Assembly: GCA_002270465.1 (NCBI GenBank) | Contig: NQOF01000001.1 | Span: 560,501-624,500, forward strand | Origin: Blautia hominis | GTDB taxonomy: Bacteria > Bacillota > Clostridia > Lachnospirales > Lachnospiraceae | Reading direction: 5' to 3' | Length of the DNA: 64,000 bases | Shown here: positions 24,440 through 33,605 of the stretch, piece by piece | Layout: each line of letters starts with the position of its first letter | Numbering within the stretch: the first letter of the stretch is position 1 | Made by a program: the position numbers and the translations under genes | The notes under the pieces: generated by a model | Databases searched by the model: none | The model's input: the letters and a program-made list of their open reading frames with translations, nothing else | Told to the model about the DNA's origin: nothing

Positions 24440-26641
24440 CTAATCTTTTAATTTTTCATAGAATTTATCCGCAGGAACGGGGCGCCCGAAATAAAAGCCC
24501 TGTATGAGCCTCAGGCCCATGTTGCTCACACTGCCGTACTCCTCTTTTGTCTCCACACCTTCCAGGCAGACTTGTTTTCCCACATCATTGCACAGCTCCG
24601 TAATGGAACGGATAAACGTGGCATTGAACAGATCCGTGGTGATCCCCTTGACAAATCCCCTGTCTATCTTCACAATATCCGCAGGGATATACTTCAGCAT
24701 AAACAGAGAGGAATAACCCACTCCAAAATCATCCATGGCCACCCGCACACCCATTTCACGAAAACTCTCCAATGTTTCCCTGACAATGGCGTCCTCCTTT
24801 ACAAAATAGGATTCTGTCAGTTCCAGCGTAAGGTTGAAGGGGGCAAGATCCATCTCTTCCAGGATGTCCCTTACAAAAGACGTCAGATCTCCTTCCAGAA
24901 ACTGCTGATAGGACAGATTTACACTCATATTAAAATCCGGTTTCTGTTCACACCACTTCTTGCACTGGGCCGCAGCTTTACGCAGTATCCACATGCCCAT
25001 AGGTACGATCAGGCCATTCTGCTCCAAAAGAGGTATGAACTCCCCCGGCGACACATCCCCATATTTGCTGCAGTGCCAGCGGGCCAGCGCCTCCGCGCCG
25101 TACAGCTTCCCGGTCTTTGCATCCACCTGGGGCTGGTAGCAGACGGAAAACCCGGCAAATCCTCTCTCTATGCTCTCCCTGAGCATCTGCACCATCTCCA
25201 GCTTTCTCTCTTTTACCTGAGGGATCTCCGGAGAGTAAATAGTCATCCTGTTCTTGCCCAAAGCCTTTGAGCGCTCAAGCGCATAATTTGCGCATTTTAA
25301 AAGTTCCAGATAATTATCTGCGTTGTCGGGACACACCGCGTACCCACCCGATATGGTGCAGTAATATTTCTTTCCATTGTATTCCTGCTGATGTGTATAC
25401 TGTTCCTGGATCTTTGAAAAAATCTCCTGGGCATCTGTCTCAGAGCCATTGGTAATAATGATCCCAAATTCATCCCCGTCCAGCCGGTAAACCCTGGCAT
25501 TGTCAGAAAGCATGGTGCTTATATTGCCTGCGGTTATCCGCAGGATCTCATCCCCGAACATCCGGTCATATAAGTCATTCACATTTTTAAAAGCATCCAT
25601 ATCCAGGATCATAACGCCAATCCTTGTGATCTGGCTGCCGTCCATGAGATACTTCTTGATGCTGCCCTCAAATTCAAACCGGTTGTACAATCCGGTCATA
25701 TGGTCGATCTGCTTTTCTTTACCCAGATTGGTGATGATGCCTGCAAACATGTCAGGATTTCCATACTTATCCCGGATCAGCTTTCCCCTGCACCTAAGCC
25801 AGATCCATTCCCCCTCTGTATTTCTTGCCCTGTACTCAATGTTGTGCTCCTCTGCACGTCCGTCAGCTATCTCCTGGTTACTCTCCAGGAAATGTGTTTC
25901 ATCATGCGGGTGAATCAAACCGCTCCAGCAGGCCGCAGCATTCTCCACCACTTCTCCGGGGAGACCAAACTCCGCCACCATATCCGGGGGATATCTGAAA
26001 ACACCGGTTTTCATATTGCCTATGAATATATAATCATCTGTGCTCTCTATCAGCGCGTCATACAGACGTGCCTGATTGTACTGGAACTCATCCTTAGATG
26101 CGGATTCCAGATCTGTGTGCTTTAATTTATTCTTCGCACGCATAATATGATAATTCCGTTTCTGCATATACATCAGCTCATCTGCTTTGGCTATAATATC
26201 GGAAACGGTAAAACAGTCCTCAGGGTAAATTTCCACCGCCCCGTAAGAAAACGATGGCCTGCATTCCAGGCCGTACGTCTCATGCTCTCTTTCCATAATT
26301 TCCGAGATTTTCTGTATACGTGTTTCCGCATTGGTACGATCTTCCCCATAAAATGCCACAATGAACTCATCACTGCTCAGACGGAAAATCACATCTTCCG
26401 GGCGCAGATAACGCCCGGACGCAGACGTAACAAATCGAAGTACCTTGTCGCCTTCCTTGTCCCCATAACGGTTATTGATCCAATTCAGGCTGTTAACATC
26501 AAACATCGCCACAGTCAGCATCTTATTCTCTTTTTTTGCTCTCTTTACGATCAATTCCAGCCTGTCTTTGCCTTCTCTGCGGCTGGATACCCCTGTCAAC
26601 GAATCTGTTGCTGCCAGCTGCCACAACTCCCTGTGTTCCAT
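24440..26641 (-). CDS. GGDEF-PAS-GGDEF-EAL cyclic-di-GMP signalling protein
   Basis: The 733-aa soluble protein has four modules: a first GGDEF-like domain (about 1-165) with SSDEF at 89-93, a PAS domain (about 195-305), a second GGDEF-like domain (about 313-472) with DGDEF at 388-392, and an EAL domain (about 483-733). The EAL domain keeps its catalytic set: EALARW (517-522), NLSYQQF, ELTES, DDFGVGYSS and KIDRGF, so it probably hydrolyses c-di-GMP. Both GGDEF motifs are altered; DGDEF may still work or bind GTP, SSDEF probably not. There is no membrane segment, and the PAS domain suggests a cytosolic signal. RBS AGGAGAGG. It stands alone. Confidence 0.92.
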   Translation of the reverse strand: MEHRELWQLAATDSLTGVSSRREGKDRLELIVKRAKKENKMLTVAMFDVNSLNWINNRYGDKEGDKVLRFVTSASGRYLRPEDVIFRLSSDEFIVAFYGEDRTNAETRIQKISEIMEREHETYGLECRPSFSYGAVEIYPEDCFTVSDIIAKADELMYMQKRNYHIMRAKNKLKHTDLESASKDEFQYNQARLYDALIESTDDYIFIGNMKTGVFRYPPDMVAEFGLPGEVVENAAACWSGLIHPHDETHFLESNQEIADGRAEEHNIEYRARNTEGEWIWLRCRGKLIRDKYGNPDMFAGIITNLGKEKQIDHMTGLYNRFEFEGSIKKYLMDGSQITRIGVMILDMDAFKNVNDLYDRMFGDEILRITAGNISTMLSDNARVYRLDGDEFGIIITNGSETDAQEIFSKIQEQYTHQQEYNGKKYYCTISGGYAVCPDNADNYLELLKCANYALERSKALGKNRMTIYSPEIPQVKERKLEMVQMLRESIERGFAGFSVCYQPQVDAKTGKLYGAEALARWHCSKYGDVSPGEFIPLLEQNGLIVPMGMWILRKAAAQCKKWCEQKPDFNMSVNLSYQQFLEGDLTSFVRDILEEMDLAPFNLTLELTESYFVKEDAIVRETLESFREMGVRVAMDDFGVGYSSLFMLKYIPADIVKIDRGFVKGITTDLFNATFIRSITELCNDVGKQVCLEGVETKEEYGSVSNMGLRLIQGFYFGRPVPADKFYEKLKD

Positions 26642-26669
26642 AACGACCTCTCCTAAATAAAACCCGTTC

Positions 26670-26696
26670 GTAACTGTTTTGTGTCTTCACAGTTAC
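26670..26696. repeat. Solo 27-bp hairpin unit
   Basis: GTAACTGT-N11-ACAGTTAC lies just upstream of the GGDEF/EAL gene. Its loop GTCTTC resembles that of the unit at 12494-12520. Confidence 0.75.
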
Positions 26697-26782
26697 ATCC
26701 TTTATTCCTCTGCTATTTTATTATTCTAAACTGCAGCAGGAAGAGATACAAGTCTATTCTATCATATATTTAAATTAAATTC

Positions 26783-26812
26783 AAAAAATCCCCGGGATTT
26801 GTCCTCCCGGGG
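26783..26812 (-). terminator. Terminator after the DivIVA-like gene
   Basis: On the minus strand, CCCCGGGAGG and the pairing TCCCGGGG form a strong stem followed by ATTTTTTG. It lies beyond the family A repeat that follows the gene. Confidence 0.8.
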
Positions 26813-26828
26813 CAATAGGCATTTATTT

Positions 26829-26962
26829 GTAACTATTCAGCAGGGCTGCGCATTCACTGTGCTGACCGTAAGAAAATGTACCACGGCCAAGTAAAAATCC
26901 CATCGCCAAAGGCGATTCTGCATGGATTTTTGCCTGTAACTGTGAGGGTACTGAACAGTTAC
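26829..26962 (+). repeat. Family A intergenic hairpin element, copy 2 (134 bp)
   Basis: It has the same ends (GTAACTATTCAG ... CTGAACAGTTAC) and internal hairpins as copy 1, with a handful of substitutions. It abuts the stop codon of the DivIVA-like gene and lies before its terminator, so it would be in the 3' UTR. Confidence 0.85.
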
Positions 26963-26964
26963 AT

Positions 26965-27720
26965 TTATTTTTCGTTTTCCAGTTCTTCCTCAAGGAGGGC
27001 CTCGTCTTCCTCGCTCAAAAGCCTTGATATCTGCATGGCAAGTTTGGAATCCCGGTCTTCGTCCTCCTCAAACTCCTCAAGCTCCGCAATATCATCCAGG
27101 GCATCCAAAAGATCCAGCTCCTGGGTATCCCCGAGATGAAGTTCTTCCGCCTCCTCTGCCGGCTGCGGAAGCTCCACTTCCGGCTCCTCCTCAATGTCAT
27201 TGAGTGACGTGGGCATGGTACTGATGATCTGATGTACCTCTTTATAGGAGGCCATGAAACGCTTCTGTGCCTGATTGATCAATTGTACAATCTCGTTCAT
27301 CTCATCCTGAACCGCTATGTATTTTTTCTTGCCTTCCCGCAGCTTATCGTCAATCTCAGACTGCACTGCCTCCACACGCTGCTTTGCCTCTGCCTCCGCC
27401 TCGGAGATCATGGTACTGCATTTATCCTCAGCATCTTTGATCATGGCATCTGACTTTAACTGCGCATCAAAGACCAGCTTTCCGATGCTCTCATAATTAT
27501 CAATGTATTTCTGGTATTTCTCATGGATCTCCATCTCCAGACGCTCCTGATGTGCATCCTTCAACTCAATACGCTTCATAAGCTCTGCGATCTTGGCATC
27601 CTTTTCTGAAACCAGCTTTTTCAGTCTTAACTGTTCAGAAGCAGCTTCATCCTTCATGCGCTGCACCTGTTCCAGTACATCCTCCTTATCAAATCCCCCC
27701 ATGATCGTGGTTTTAAACAT
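26965..27720 (-). CDS. DivIVA-like coiled-coil protein
   Basis: The roughly 251-aa protein begins MFKTTIMGGFDKEDVLEQVQ, a DivIVA/GpsB-like N-terminal motif (Gly-Phe-Asp-Lys-x-x-Val), followed by heptad-rich coiled coil from about residue 20 to 165. The last 85 residues are very acidic (EEEPEVELPQPAEEAEELH ... EEFEEDEDRDS). Such proteins mark curved membrane at poles or septa and recruit division or cell-wall factors; a septal role is inference. I choose 27720 because GGGAGAG lies 6-7 nt upstream; an ATG at 27735 has AGGTGG close by and is an alternative. It lies 61 bp after the GH18 gene's end on the same strand. Confidence 0.8.
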   Translation of the reverse strand: MFKTTIMGGFDKEDVLEQVQRMKDEAASEQLRLKKLVSEKDAKIAELMKRIELKDAHQERLEMEIHEKYQKYIDNYESIGKLVFDAQLKSDAMIKDAEDKCSTMISEAEAEAKQRVEAVQSEIDDKLREGKKKYIAVQDEMNEIVQLINQAQKRFMASYKEVHQIISTMPTSLNDIEEEPEVELPQPAEEAEELHLGDTQELDLLDALDDIAELEEFEEDEDRDSKLAMQISRLLSEEDEALLEEELENEK

Positions 27721-27781
27721 TTCGTGCTCTCCCATTACTCCACCTGTTCCTTTCTAGATCACATCCTGCTGTTTCCAGCTT

Positions 27782-29500
27782 CTACTGCAGGTACTGACTG
27801 ATCGTATTCCATACATCAGCCCTCTCAAATCCCAGTTTCCATTCTGCCACGCCTCCCAGCTCATACTTCTGTATCAACTGCATCTTGGCGTCCAGTGACT
27901 GCTCATCCTCCAGCCACATCTGATATAAACCATTGTCCGTAGAAAGTTCCGCATAGTTCTGTGAAACCTCTTTGTTCCAATACATTTCCATTCCCATCTC
28001 CGTGACTATTTTGCTTGCCTGGTCCATGCCCATGATCTCGCTGGTCACAGTGCCTGCCTTGTCGGTAAACCAAAGTCTTGTATAGAAGGGAACTCCGTTG
28101 ATGATTTTATTCTTCGGCACTTCCTTTAAGGTCTGCTGGATCCCCTCCTCCACAAAAGGCAGGGAGGCAACAGAACCTGCACTCTCCGTTCCGTCTGTGT
28201 GCTCATCGTATCCCATGATAATGACATAATCTGCCACAATTCCCTGTTCCTTCCTATTATAAAAGGATGTGAACTGTGGAACCGGATTGTCTATGGACAA
28301 CACTAAGTTATTTTTCCGACAGGATATGGACAGCTCACGGATAAACTGGATAAAATGCGGTGCTTCCTCCTGTGTCAGTGTCTCGAAATCCACATTAATA
28401 CCGTCCAGCCCTACTCTTTTCGCCTCTTCTATGAGTTTCTGAATGAGATGTTCTCTGGATGTGCGGTTTGACAGCGTGTCCAGAGTGCTTACATCTTTGT
28501 TGAAATTATCAATCAGTCCCCAGACTTCCAGCCCCTTTTCATGGGCCAGATTTACATAATCGGCACTGGCAAGGGAGGAAATGGTTCCTTCTGCCCCTGT
28601 CACAGAAAACCAAGTGGGTGAGATCACATTAATACCTGTAATGTTCTCCAATGTCTGTGCAAGTCCGGCGTTGGCATCCTCGGATGTGACCTGATGCCAG
28701 GCAAGATTGATTTTATGGTCTCTTGTCAGGCTTGTAAAATCCTCCTGATAACTGCCCTCATACGCCACTTCTTTCTCTGTGGGTGCCTCCAGGTCCTCTT
28801 TTGCCACATAGCCATTGAAACCGTCCGCAGTTGCTACCTGGGACCAATTATCCAGCTCTTCTATGAGCGTCAGTTCCGTTCCCTTTGCCACATCGGTCAG
28901 GATATCGCTCTTAATGCCGCCCCGGTAACGGAGCACGGTATCTTCTTTTGCCTTTACAACTTTTTCACTGCCCCACTCATAACGGATCACCGCCTTGTTC
29001 GGGCTTTCTGTCACCGTACTGGTGATCTTCATATATTTCTGAATAAAATCAAGCGCCAGATAAATCTTATCCTCTGTCTGACGGATGATCTTATAGCCTT
29101 CGTCTTTATTTTCACCGTTCACAGTATAAGCTGTACTTTCCGGTGCTATCGCCAAAATCTCATTCGGTGTGGTGTAAAGCATCTGGCTGCTGTCCGCTTC
29201 CCAGTAAAAACGCCCTCCCAGCACATTTGACACAGTGTCATAATCCAGATAGACACGTCCGTCCATCCACTTACCCTTCGTTTCACTTACTGTATTCTGG
29301 AGCACCAAGGCTACATCATCCTCTTTCTCCAATCCATAGTATGTGTTCAGATCCATTCTTGTATCGGAAGGTGTATGTCTCTTAATGGCCGCAGTCAGCA
29401 CTCCCACGGCTGCAACCACTACTATAAGAAGGACAACTACCAGCACCATAAGGGCATTGCTGTTCCTTCTCCGCCTCCGCCTTCTCTTTTTTTGACTCAT
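27782..29500 (-). CDS. Membrane-anchored GH18 glycosidase with SH3-like domain
   Basis: The 572-aa protein starts with an Arg/Lys run and one membrane helix (about 16-38), then a copper-amine-oxidase-like N-terminal domain (about 60-180), an SH3-type segment (about 183-238) and a GH18 barrel (about 262-572). The barrel has DGINVDFE (366-373), so the DxxDxDxE signature ends in Glu373, the catalytic acid. GH18 proteins of this layout in spore formers act on peptidoglycan (YaaH/SleL-like cortex enzymes), and I favour that over chitin. RBS AAGGAG. It precedes the DivIVA-like gene, consistent with cell-wall work. Confidence 0.88.
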   Translation of the reverse strand: MSQKKRRRRRRRNSNALMVLVVVLLIVVVAAVGVLTAAIKRHTPSDTRMDLNTYYGLEKEDDVALVLQNTVSETKGKWMDGRVYLDYDTVSNVLGGRFYWEADSSQMLYTTPNEILAIAPESTAYTVNGENKDEGYKIIRQTEDKIYLALDFIQKYMKITSTVTESPNKAVIRYEWGSEKVVKAKEDTVLRYRGGIKSDILTDVAKGTELTLIEELDNWSQVATADGFNGYVAKEDLEAPTEKEVAYEGSYQEDFTSLTRDHKINLAWHQVTSEDANAGLAQTLENITGINVISPTWFSVTGAEGTISSLASADYVNLAHEKGLEVWGLIDNFNKDVSTLDTLSNRTSREHLIQKLIEEAKRVGLDGINVDFETLTQEEAPHFIQFIRELSISCRKNNLVLSIDNPVPQFTSFYNRKEQGIVADYVIIMGYDEHTDGTESAGSVASLPFVEEGIQQTLKEVPKNKIINGVPFYTRLWFTDKAGTVTSEIMGMDQASKIVTEMGMEMYWNKEVSQNYAELSTDNGLYQMWLEDEQSLDAKMQLIQKYELGGVAEWKLGFERADVWNTISQYLQ

Positions 29501-29720
29501 ATTTTAACTCCTTATTTTTTCTCGCATTTCTCAACCATTATAACATACTTTTTCCGTTCGTCATTACTTTCTTCGACAATTTATATTTTTTTAATAGTAG
29601 GAAATAAGGAAAAACCTTACAGCCGGACTGGGGAAATCCCCTCAAAAACCCGGGGATTTCCCTGTTCCGGCCCCTGTTATACATACTGGGAACGCAAATA
29701 TCACAGGTTCATGGTATGGC

Positions 29721-29936
29721 TTACTCGTTTTTTACGAAATCAAACTGCAGTCTTTCAACCTCCCCTCTCTCATTCTGCACATAGTCCCGCATATAGACAC
29801 CTTCCTCTGCAATACTACATGCCTGTTCAATCTCTTCCGGTGTGCTGGGACTGCCATTCAGCAAAAGGGGGATTCCCTGGCGCCGGTAAGTTTCCAGCTC
29901 ACATCGGAGTGCTGAAGTTTCCTTGTCTTTCTTCAT
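29721..29936 (-). CDS. Small conserved hypothetical protein (about 71 aa)
   Basis: The product is hydrophilic: a helix (ETSALRCELETYRRQGIPLL), then NGSPSTPEEIEQACSIAEEGVYMRDYVQ, and the end VERLQFDFVKNE. I recall similar 65-75-aa proteins in Lachnospiraceae with the same LEx-YRRxG and YMRDYV motifs; no function is known. The frame is open to 30059, where another ATG would add a hydrophobic extension; neither start has a good RBS, so the start is uncertain. Confidence 0.6.
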   Translation of the reverse strand: MKKDKETSALRCELETYRRQGIPLLLNGSPSTPEEIEQACSIAEEGVYMRDYVQNERGEVERLQFDFVKNE

Positions 29937-30059
29937 GTTTGCTGTGGACAGGAGTTCGTGATATATTATACCTCTGCCCTCTCCTTTCTTCTTGAAACGC
30001 GGTTCCAATATTACAGATAAAGAAAGGCACTGTAATCCCCATAATAAAAAAATATCCAT

Positions 30060-30440
30060 AGTCTGTGTGTTCTGTCACATGGGATCATGCAAATCGTACA
30101 GAATGTACTCTCTGCCTGCGGTCAGATGCCGCCTGAAATGAAAACTTAGAAAATTGTCCTTGATGAAGGCCTGCGGGAAATCATCACTCCCTTCTGTAAA
30201 ATATTTTACAGCGCACCTTCTTTGTCTGTGGAAACCATTATATCATAGATGAATTTGTCTTAGCAAGGTGTTTTATGTAATTATTTCGCATTTTTATCAT
30301 ATTTTTAATTTTTTCCACATATATGAAAAAAGTATGAAGCGCTTTACATACCGGCGTTTCATAGTATATAATATAAGTGAGATACCAGCATCTTTGTTTT
30401 GCCAAGCGGCAGAACCGACAGATAGACAGGATGTGATAAA
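30060..30440. other. Intergenic region with the mecA promoter
   Basis: This 381-bp AT-rich gap between divergent genes contains the mecA promoter (30343-30372). No gene is visible in the remainder. Confidence 0.5.
30343..30372 (+). promoter_or_regulatory. Sigma-A promoter of mecA
   Basis: TTTACA (30343-30348) and TATAAT (30367-30372) are 18 bp apart, about 70 bp before the ATG. Confidence 0.55.
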
Positions 30441-31184
30441 ATGAAGATAGAAAAAATCAATGACAACCAGATACGTTGCACGCTCACAAAGGCTGATTTG
30501 GAAGACCGTCAGATTCGTTTAAGTGAACTGGCTTATGGTACGGATAAGGCCAAAGACCTGTTCCGTGATATGATGCAGCAGGCAAACTATGAATTCGGCT
30601 TTGAGGCCGATAATATACCGCTCATGATCGAGGCGATTCCGGTTTCTTCGGAAAGCATTATCCTGATCATTACCAAGGTGGAAGACCCGGAGGAACTGGA
30701 CACACGTTTTTCCAAGTTTACGCCATTCGGAGGACCTGCAGGAGACAATACACAGCCGCCTTTAGAGTTTGAAGGGGCCGATGATATCATCGACGTATTC
30801 CAGAAAATTTACGAGGCCAAAGCAAAAAATGCAGCCAAGAAAAAAGGAGTGAAAACCCCTGCACCAACCGAGACACCGGAAGTTCCGGTCCGCCTCATAC
30901 GGCAGTACCGTTTTCAGGACCTGGACGGCGTGATACGCGCAGCCCGCGGACTGAACAACTTCTTCCAGGGTGCTAACTCCTTATACAAGGACAGTGCCTC
31001 AGGGGAATATGAACTGGTTGTTCACCAGTCGGATAACTCCCCATCCGATTTCAATAAGGTCTGCAACATGCTCTCCGAGTATGGAAGCGGCAGTGCTTTC
31101 TCACAGGCAGGCGAAGCCTATCTGCAGGAGCACAGCGAACGCATCATTGCAGATAAAGCACTACAGAAATTAGCAGCCCTATGA
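30441..31184 (+). CDS. mecA: Adaptor protein MecA
   Basis: The 247-aa protein is an adaptor that brings substrates to the ClpC unfoldase. The N-terminal substrate-binding domain begins MKIEKINDNQIRCTLTKADL and continues through MMQQANYEFGF; a linker rich in Pro, Lys and Thr (about 118-150) leads to the C-terminal ClpC-binding domain (YRFQDLDGVIRAARGL ... LYKDSASGEYELVVH). Length and two-domain structure are typical. AGGATG precedes the ATG. It is closed by a strong terminator, so it is a single-gene unit. Confidence 0.94.
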   Translation: MKIEKINDNQIRCTLTKADLEDRQIRLSELAYGTDKAKDLFRDMMQQANYEFGFEADNIPLMIEAIPVSSESIILIITKVEDPEELDTRFSKFTPFGGPAGDNTQPPLEFEGADDIIDVFQKIYEAKAKNAAKKKGVKTPAPTETPEVPVRLIRQYRFQDLDGVIRAARGLNNFFQGANSLYKDSASGEYELVVHQSDNSPSDFNKVCNMLSEYGSGSAFSQAGEAYLQEHSERIIADKALQKLAAL

Positions 31185-31196
31185 CCGGATGCTGGT

Positions 31197-31243
31197 AAAA
31201 AAGCCCCGGCGGTTTCCTTATGAAAGGAACCGCCGGGGCTTTT
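31197..31243 (+). terminator. Terminator of mecA
   Basis: AGCCCCGGCGGTT and AACCGCCGGGGCT form a near-perfect stem, followed by TTTT and preceded by a run of A. Confidence 0.9.
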
Positions 31244-31289
31244 CATTCATGATAATAAAAACTCGCAGAGCGTGGTTTCTATCATTTCA

Positions 31290-31490
31290 TTATTTATCTG
31301 CCAGGAAATCGTTGATCTGAGCAGCTAATACATCTGCGTCAATTCCATGAACCATAGCAGCTTCTTCCAGGCTTTCGCCCTGAGCGGAAGGACAGCCGAT
31401 GCAGTGCATACCGGCTCTCATCAGAATCGGAACAATATTTTCATCCACACGGAGTAATTCGCCGATTGTCATATCTTTGGAAATTGTCAT
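31290..31490 (-). CDS. DUF1858 domain protein (redox disulfide-type)
   Basis: The 66-aa protein consists of one DUF1858 domain: [42 protein letters not shown]. The CxxCP-like pair ([12 protein letters not shown]) is the hallmark of the group often described as associated with hybrid-cluster proteins; the Cys pair may form a redox disulfide or bind metal. Its role is unknown. The RBS GGAGGAAAC precedes the ATG. It is divergent from the ferredoxin gene, another small redox protein. Confidence 0.85.
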   Translation of the reverse strand: MTISKDMTIGELLRVDENIVPILMRAGMHCIGCPSAQGESLEEAAMVHGIDADVLAAQINDFLADK

Positions 31491-31973
<483 letters not shown>

Positions 31974-31980
31974 TAACAAA

Positions 31981-32018
31981 AAACACAAACCTGTTTCACT
32001 GCAGGTTTGTGTTTTTTT
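31981..32018. terminator. Terminator between ferredoxin and the MerR gene
   Basis: AAACACAAACCTG and CAGGTTTGTGT pair around TTTCACTG, followed by a run of eight T. It can serve both convergent genes. Confidence 0.85.
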
Positions 32019-32020
32019 TA

Positions 32021-32662
32021 TTATCTCTTTTTCTTAAATAATTTTTTATTCTTCTGCCGCTCCTGTTCCATGGCTGCTGCCACTTCCCTGCGCGACTTCT
32101 GGCAGATCCTAATCCTCTCATCCAGCTTTTTATAACGTTCTTCCCCTGAATGCAGGGTCCGCATCCTCTCTTTTACCAGCCTGTCCAAGATTTCCATAAA
32201 CTCAGCCGGAACCTGGTTGTCCGGTTCCAGGAAAGCCTGTGCTGCCTGCTGCTGCGTTCTGCCTGCCGCTGCTTTGCTTTTCTCCTGCACAGGATTATGG
32301 TTCTGAACTGCCCTGTTCTTTTTCCGGGATGCTTTTCTGTTTTTTCTGGCTGCGGGCAATTCCTTTTTCTGCTCGGTTGGTTCTGCTTGTTTTTGCTGGG
32401 GCTGTTCGGCTGTTTTTTTCTTATTTTCCTCATCCTTATATAAAAAGGGAATCAGGCTGCCGATTTCTTTTAATGCAAGTCCCTTTTTCTTCAGTTCTTT
32501 AATAGCCAGGAGTACCTGGATATCATATCGGGTGTAGTATCTGTGTCCCATTTCGTTTCTGTTGATCGGCAGGTGCAGTTCATCTTCCCAAAAGCGCAGG
32601 ACATGGGACTGCACGTCCAAAAGTTTTGCCGTCTCAGAAACCGAATAGCTGGTTTCACTCAT
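32021..32662 (-). CDS. MerR-family transcriptional regulator with basic low-complexity linker
   Basis: The 213-aa protein starts MSETSYSVSETAKLLDVQSHVLRFWEDE, a MerR winged-helix DNA-binding domain (residues about 6-75, with RYYTRYDIQVLLAIKELKKKG). Residues about 90-155 are a Gln/Lys/Ala-rich, very basic stretch with no fold expected. A helical tail (EFMEILDRLVKERMR) follows. No effector motif is visible. This type of MerR protein is seen in Firmicutes with unknown targets. The start at 32662 has AAGGGG about 9 nt upstream; the frame extends 14 codons upstream. Confidence 0.85.
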   Translation of the reverse strand: MSETSYSVSETAKLLDVQSHVLRFWEDELHLPINRNEMGHRYYTRYDIQVLLAIKELKKKGLALKEIGSLIPFLYKDEENKKKTAEQPQQKQAEPTEQKKELPAARKNRKASRKKNRAVQNHNPVQEKSKAAAGRTQQQAAQAFLEPDNQVPAEFMEILDRLVKERMRTLHSGEERYKKLDERIRICQKSRREVAAAMEQERQKNKKLFKKKR

Positions 32663-32770
32663 ATACTGACCCCTTCCATCTATGCGACTTTCTTTAAGAA
32701 ACATTATAACAGGGCATGGAAAAAATGCAAGAAAATGTGTTCGACAAAACCTGCGTAAATACTATTGACC

Positions 32771-32817
32771 GTGACAGTTCAGACAAGCTGAACCGTTACA
32801 CCTGTCTGAACGGTTAC
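32771..32817. repeat. Collapsed family A-like hairpin (47 bp)
   Basis: Read in reverse it starts GTAACCGTTCAGACAGG and ends in TTCAGCTTGTCTGAACTG-TCAC, matching the two ends of the divergent element at 48233-48362 with the middle missing. It abuts the stop codon of the SDR gene. Confidence 0.6.
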
Positions 32818-33605
32818 TATTGGCAGACATAGGCACCGTCCACAATCAGGTCGGTTCCGGTCGTATAGGAGGAGGAATCCCCGGCCAGGTACAATACCGC
32901 CCCGATAAGTTCCTCCGGTGTGCCCATTCTGCCGTAAGGCATCATTCCTTTCCACGCGTCCTTCAGTTCCAGGGGTGTGTCTACGGACATGGGGGTGGAG
33001 ATGTATCCCGGGCTTAAACTGTTTACCCGGATTCCATAGGGAATCCATTCCAAAGCCAGGGATTTTGTCAGATGTATCACCCCTGCCTTGGAGGCGTTGT
33101 AGGAAGCCTGCCACTGGGGGATATTCACGATCGTTCCCGACATGGATGCCATATTGATAATGCTTCCGTGTATGTTTTTCTGCACCATAAGGCGGGCAGC
33201 GCTCCGTGCCATAATGTACTCCCCGGTCAGGTTTACATCAACCACACGCCTGAATTCCTCTATGCTGGCCTCAAAGGTACTTTTGTGGATACAGATTCCC
33301 GCATTGTTGAACAGTACGTGGATGCCGCCGCTTCTCTTTTCAATCTCTTCCACTGCCTGCTCCACACTCTTCTCATCTGTCACATCCGCCTTGATATCAT
33401 AGGCTCTGCTTCCGTCCTCCCGGATGAGTTTCACCGTTTCTGCTCCTCCTGAGCGGCTTATTATAACAACCTCAGCTCCCGCATTCGCCAGCCCTCTGGC
33501 CACTACCTGGCCGATTCCCCTGTTTCCGCCTGTTACAACGGCTGTTTTACCTTCAAGTCCAAAAAGTTTATTCAGATAATTTGCTGATCTTTCAGACACG
33601 GTCAT
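32817..33605 (-). CDS. Short-chain dehydrogenase/reductase
   Basis: The 262-aa NAD(P)-dependent oxidoreductase has the classical SDR set: TGGNRGIG (nucleotide loop, about 25-32), NNAG (near 104), Ser in INMASMSG and the YxxxK pair in SYNASKAG. It belongs to the sugar/polyol-type SDRs (gluconate 5-dehydrogenase or sorbose-reductase-like) by overall pattern. In a cluster with a fucosidase it may oxidise or reduce a released sugar or its acid, which is inference. It overlaps the Fe-ADH end by 14 bp. A GTG two codons downstream is an alternative start with better SD spacing. Confidence 0.9.
   Translation of the reverse strand: MTVSERSANYLNKLFGLEGKTAVVTGGNRGIGQVVARGLANAGAEVVIISRSGGAETVKLIREDGSRAYDIKADVTDEKSVEQAVEEIEKRSGGIHVLFNNAGICIHKSTFEASIEEFRRVVDVNLTGEYIMARSAARLMVQKNIHGSIINMASMSGTIVNIPQWQASYNASKAGVIHLTKSLALEWIPYGIRVNSLSPGYISTPMSVDTPLELKDAWKGMMPYGRMGTPEELIGAVLYLAGDSSSYTTGTDLIVDGAYVCQ

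Noticed and set aside
29624-29665. Terminator upstream of the GH18 gene
   Set aside because: GGGGAAATCCCC and GGGGATTTCCC can pair in several ways but have no T run; function uncertain.
30335-30352. cre-like sequence near the mecA -35
   Set aside because: TGAAGCGCTTTACA has the CGC centre displaced and mismatches at fixed positions of the consensus.
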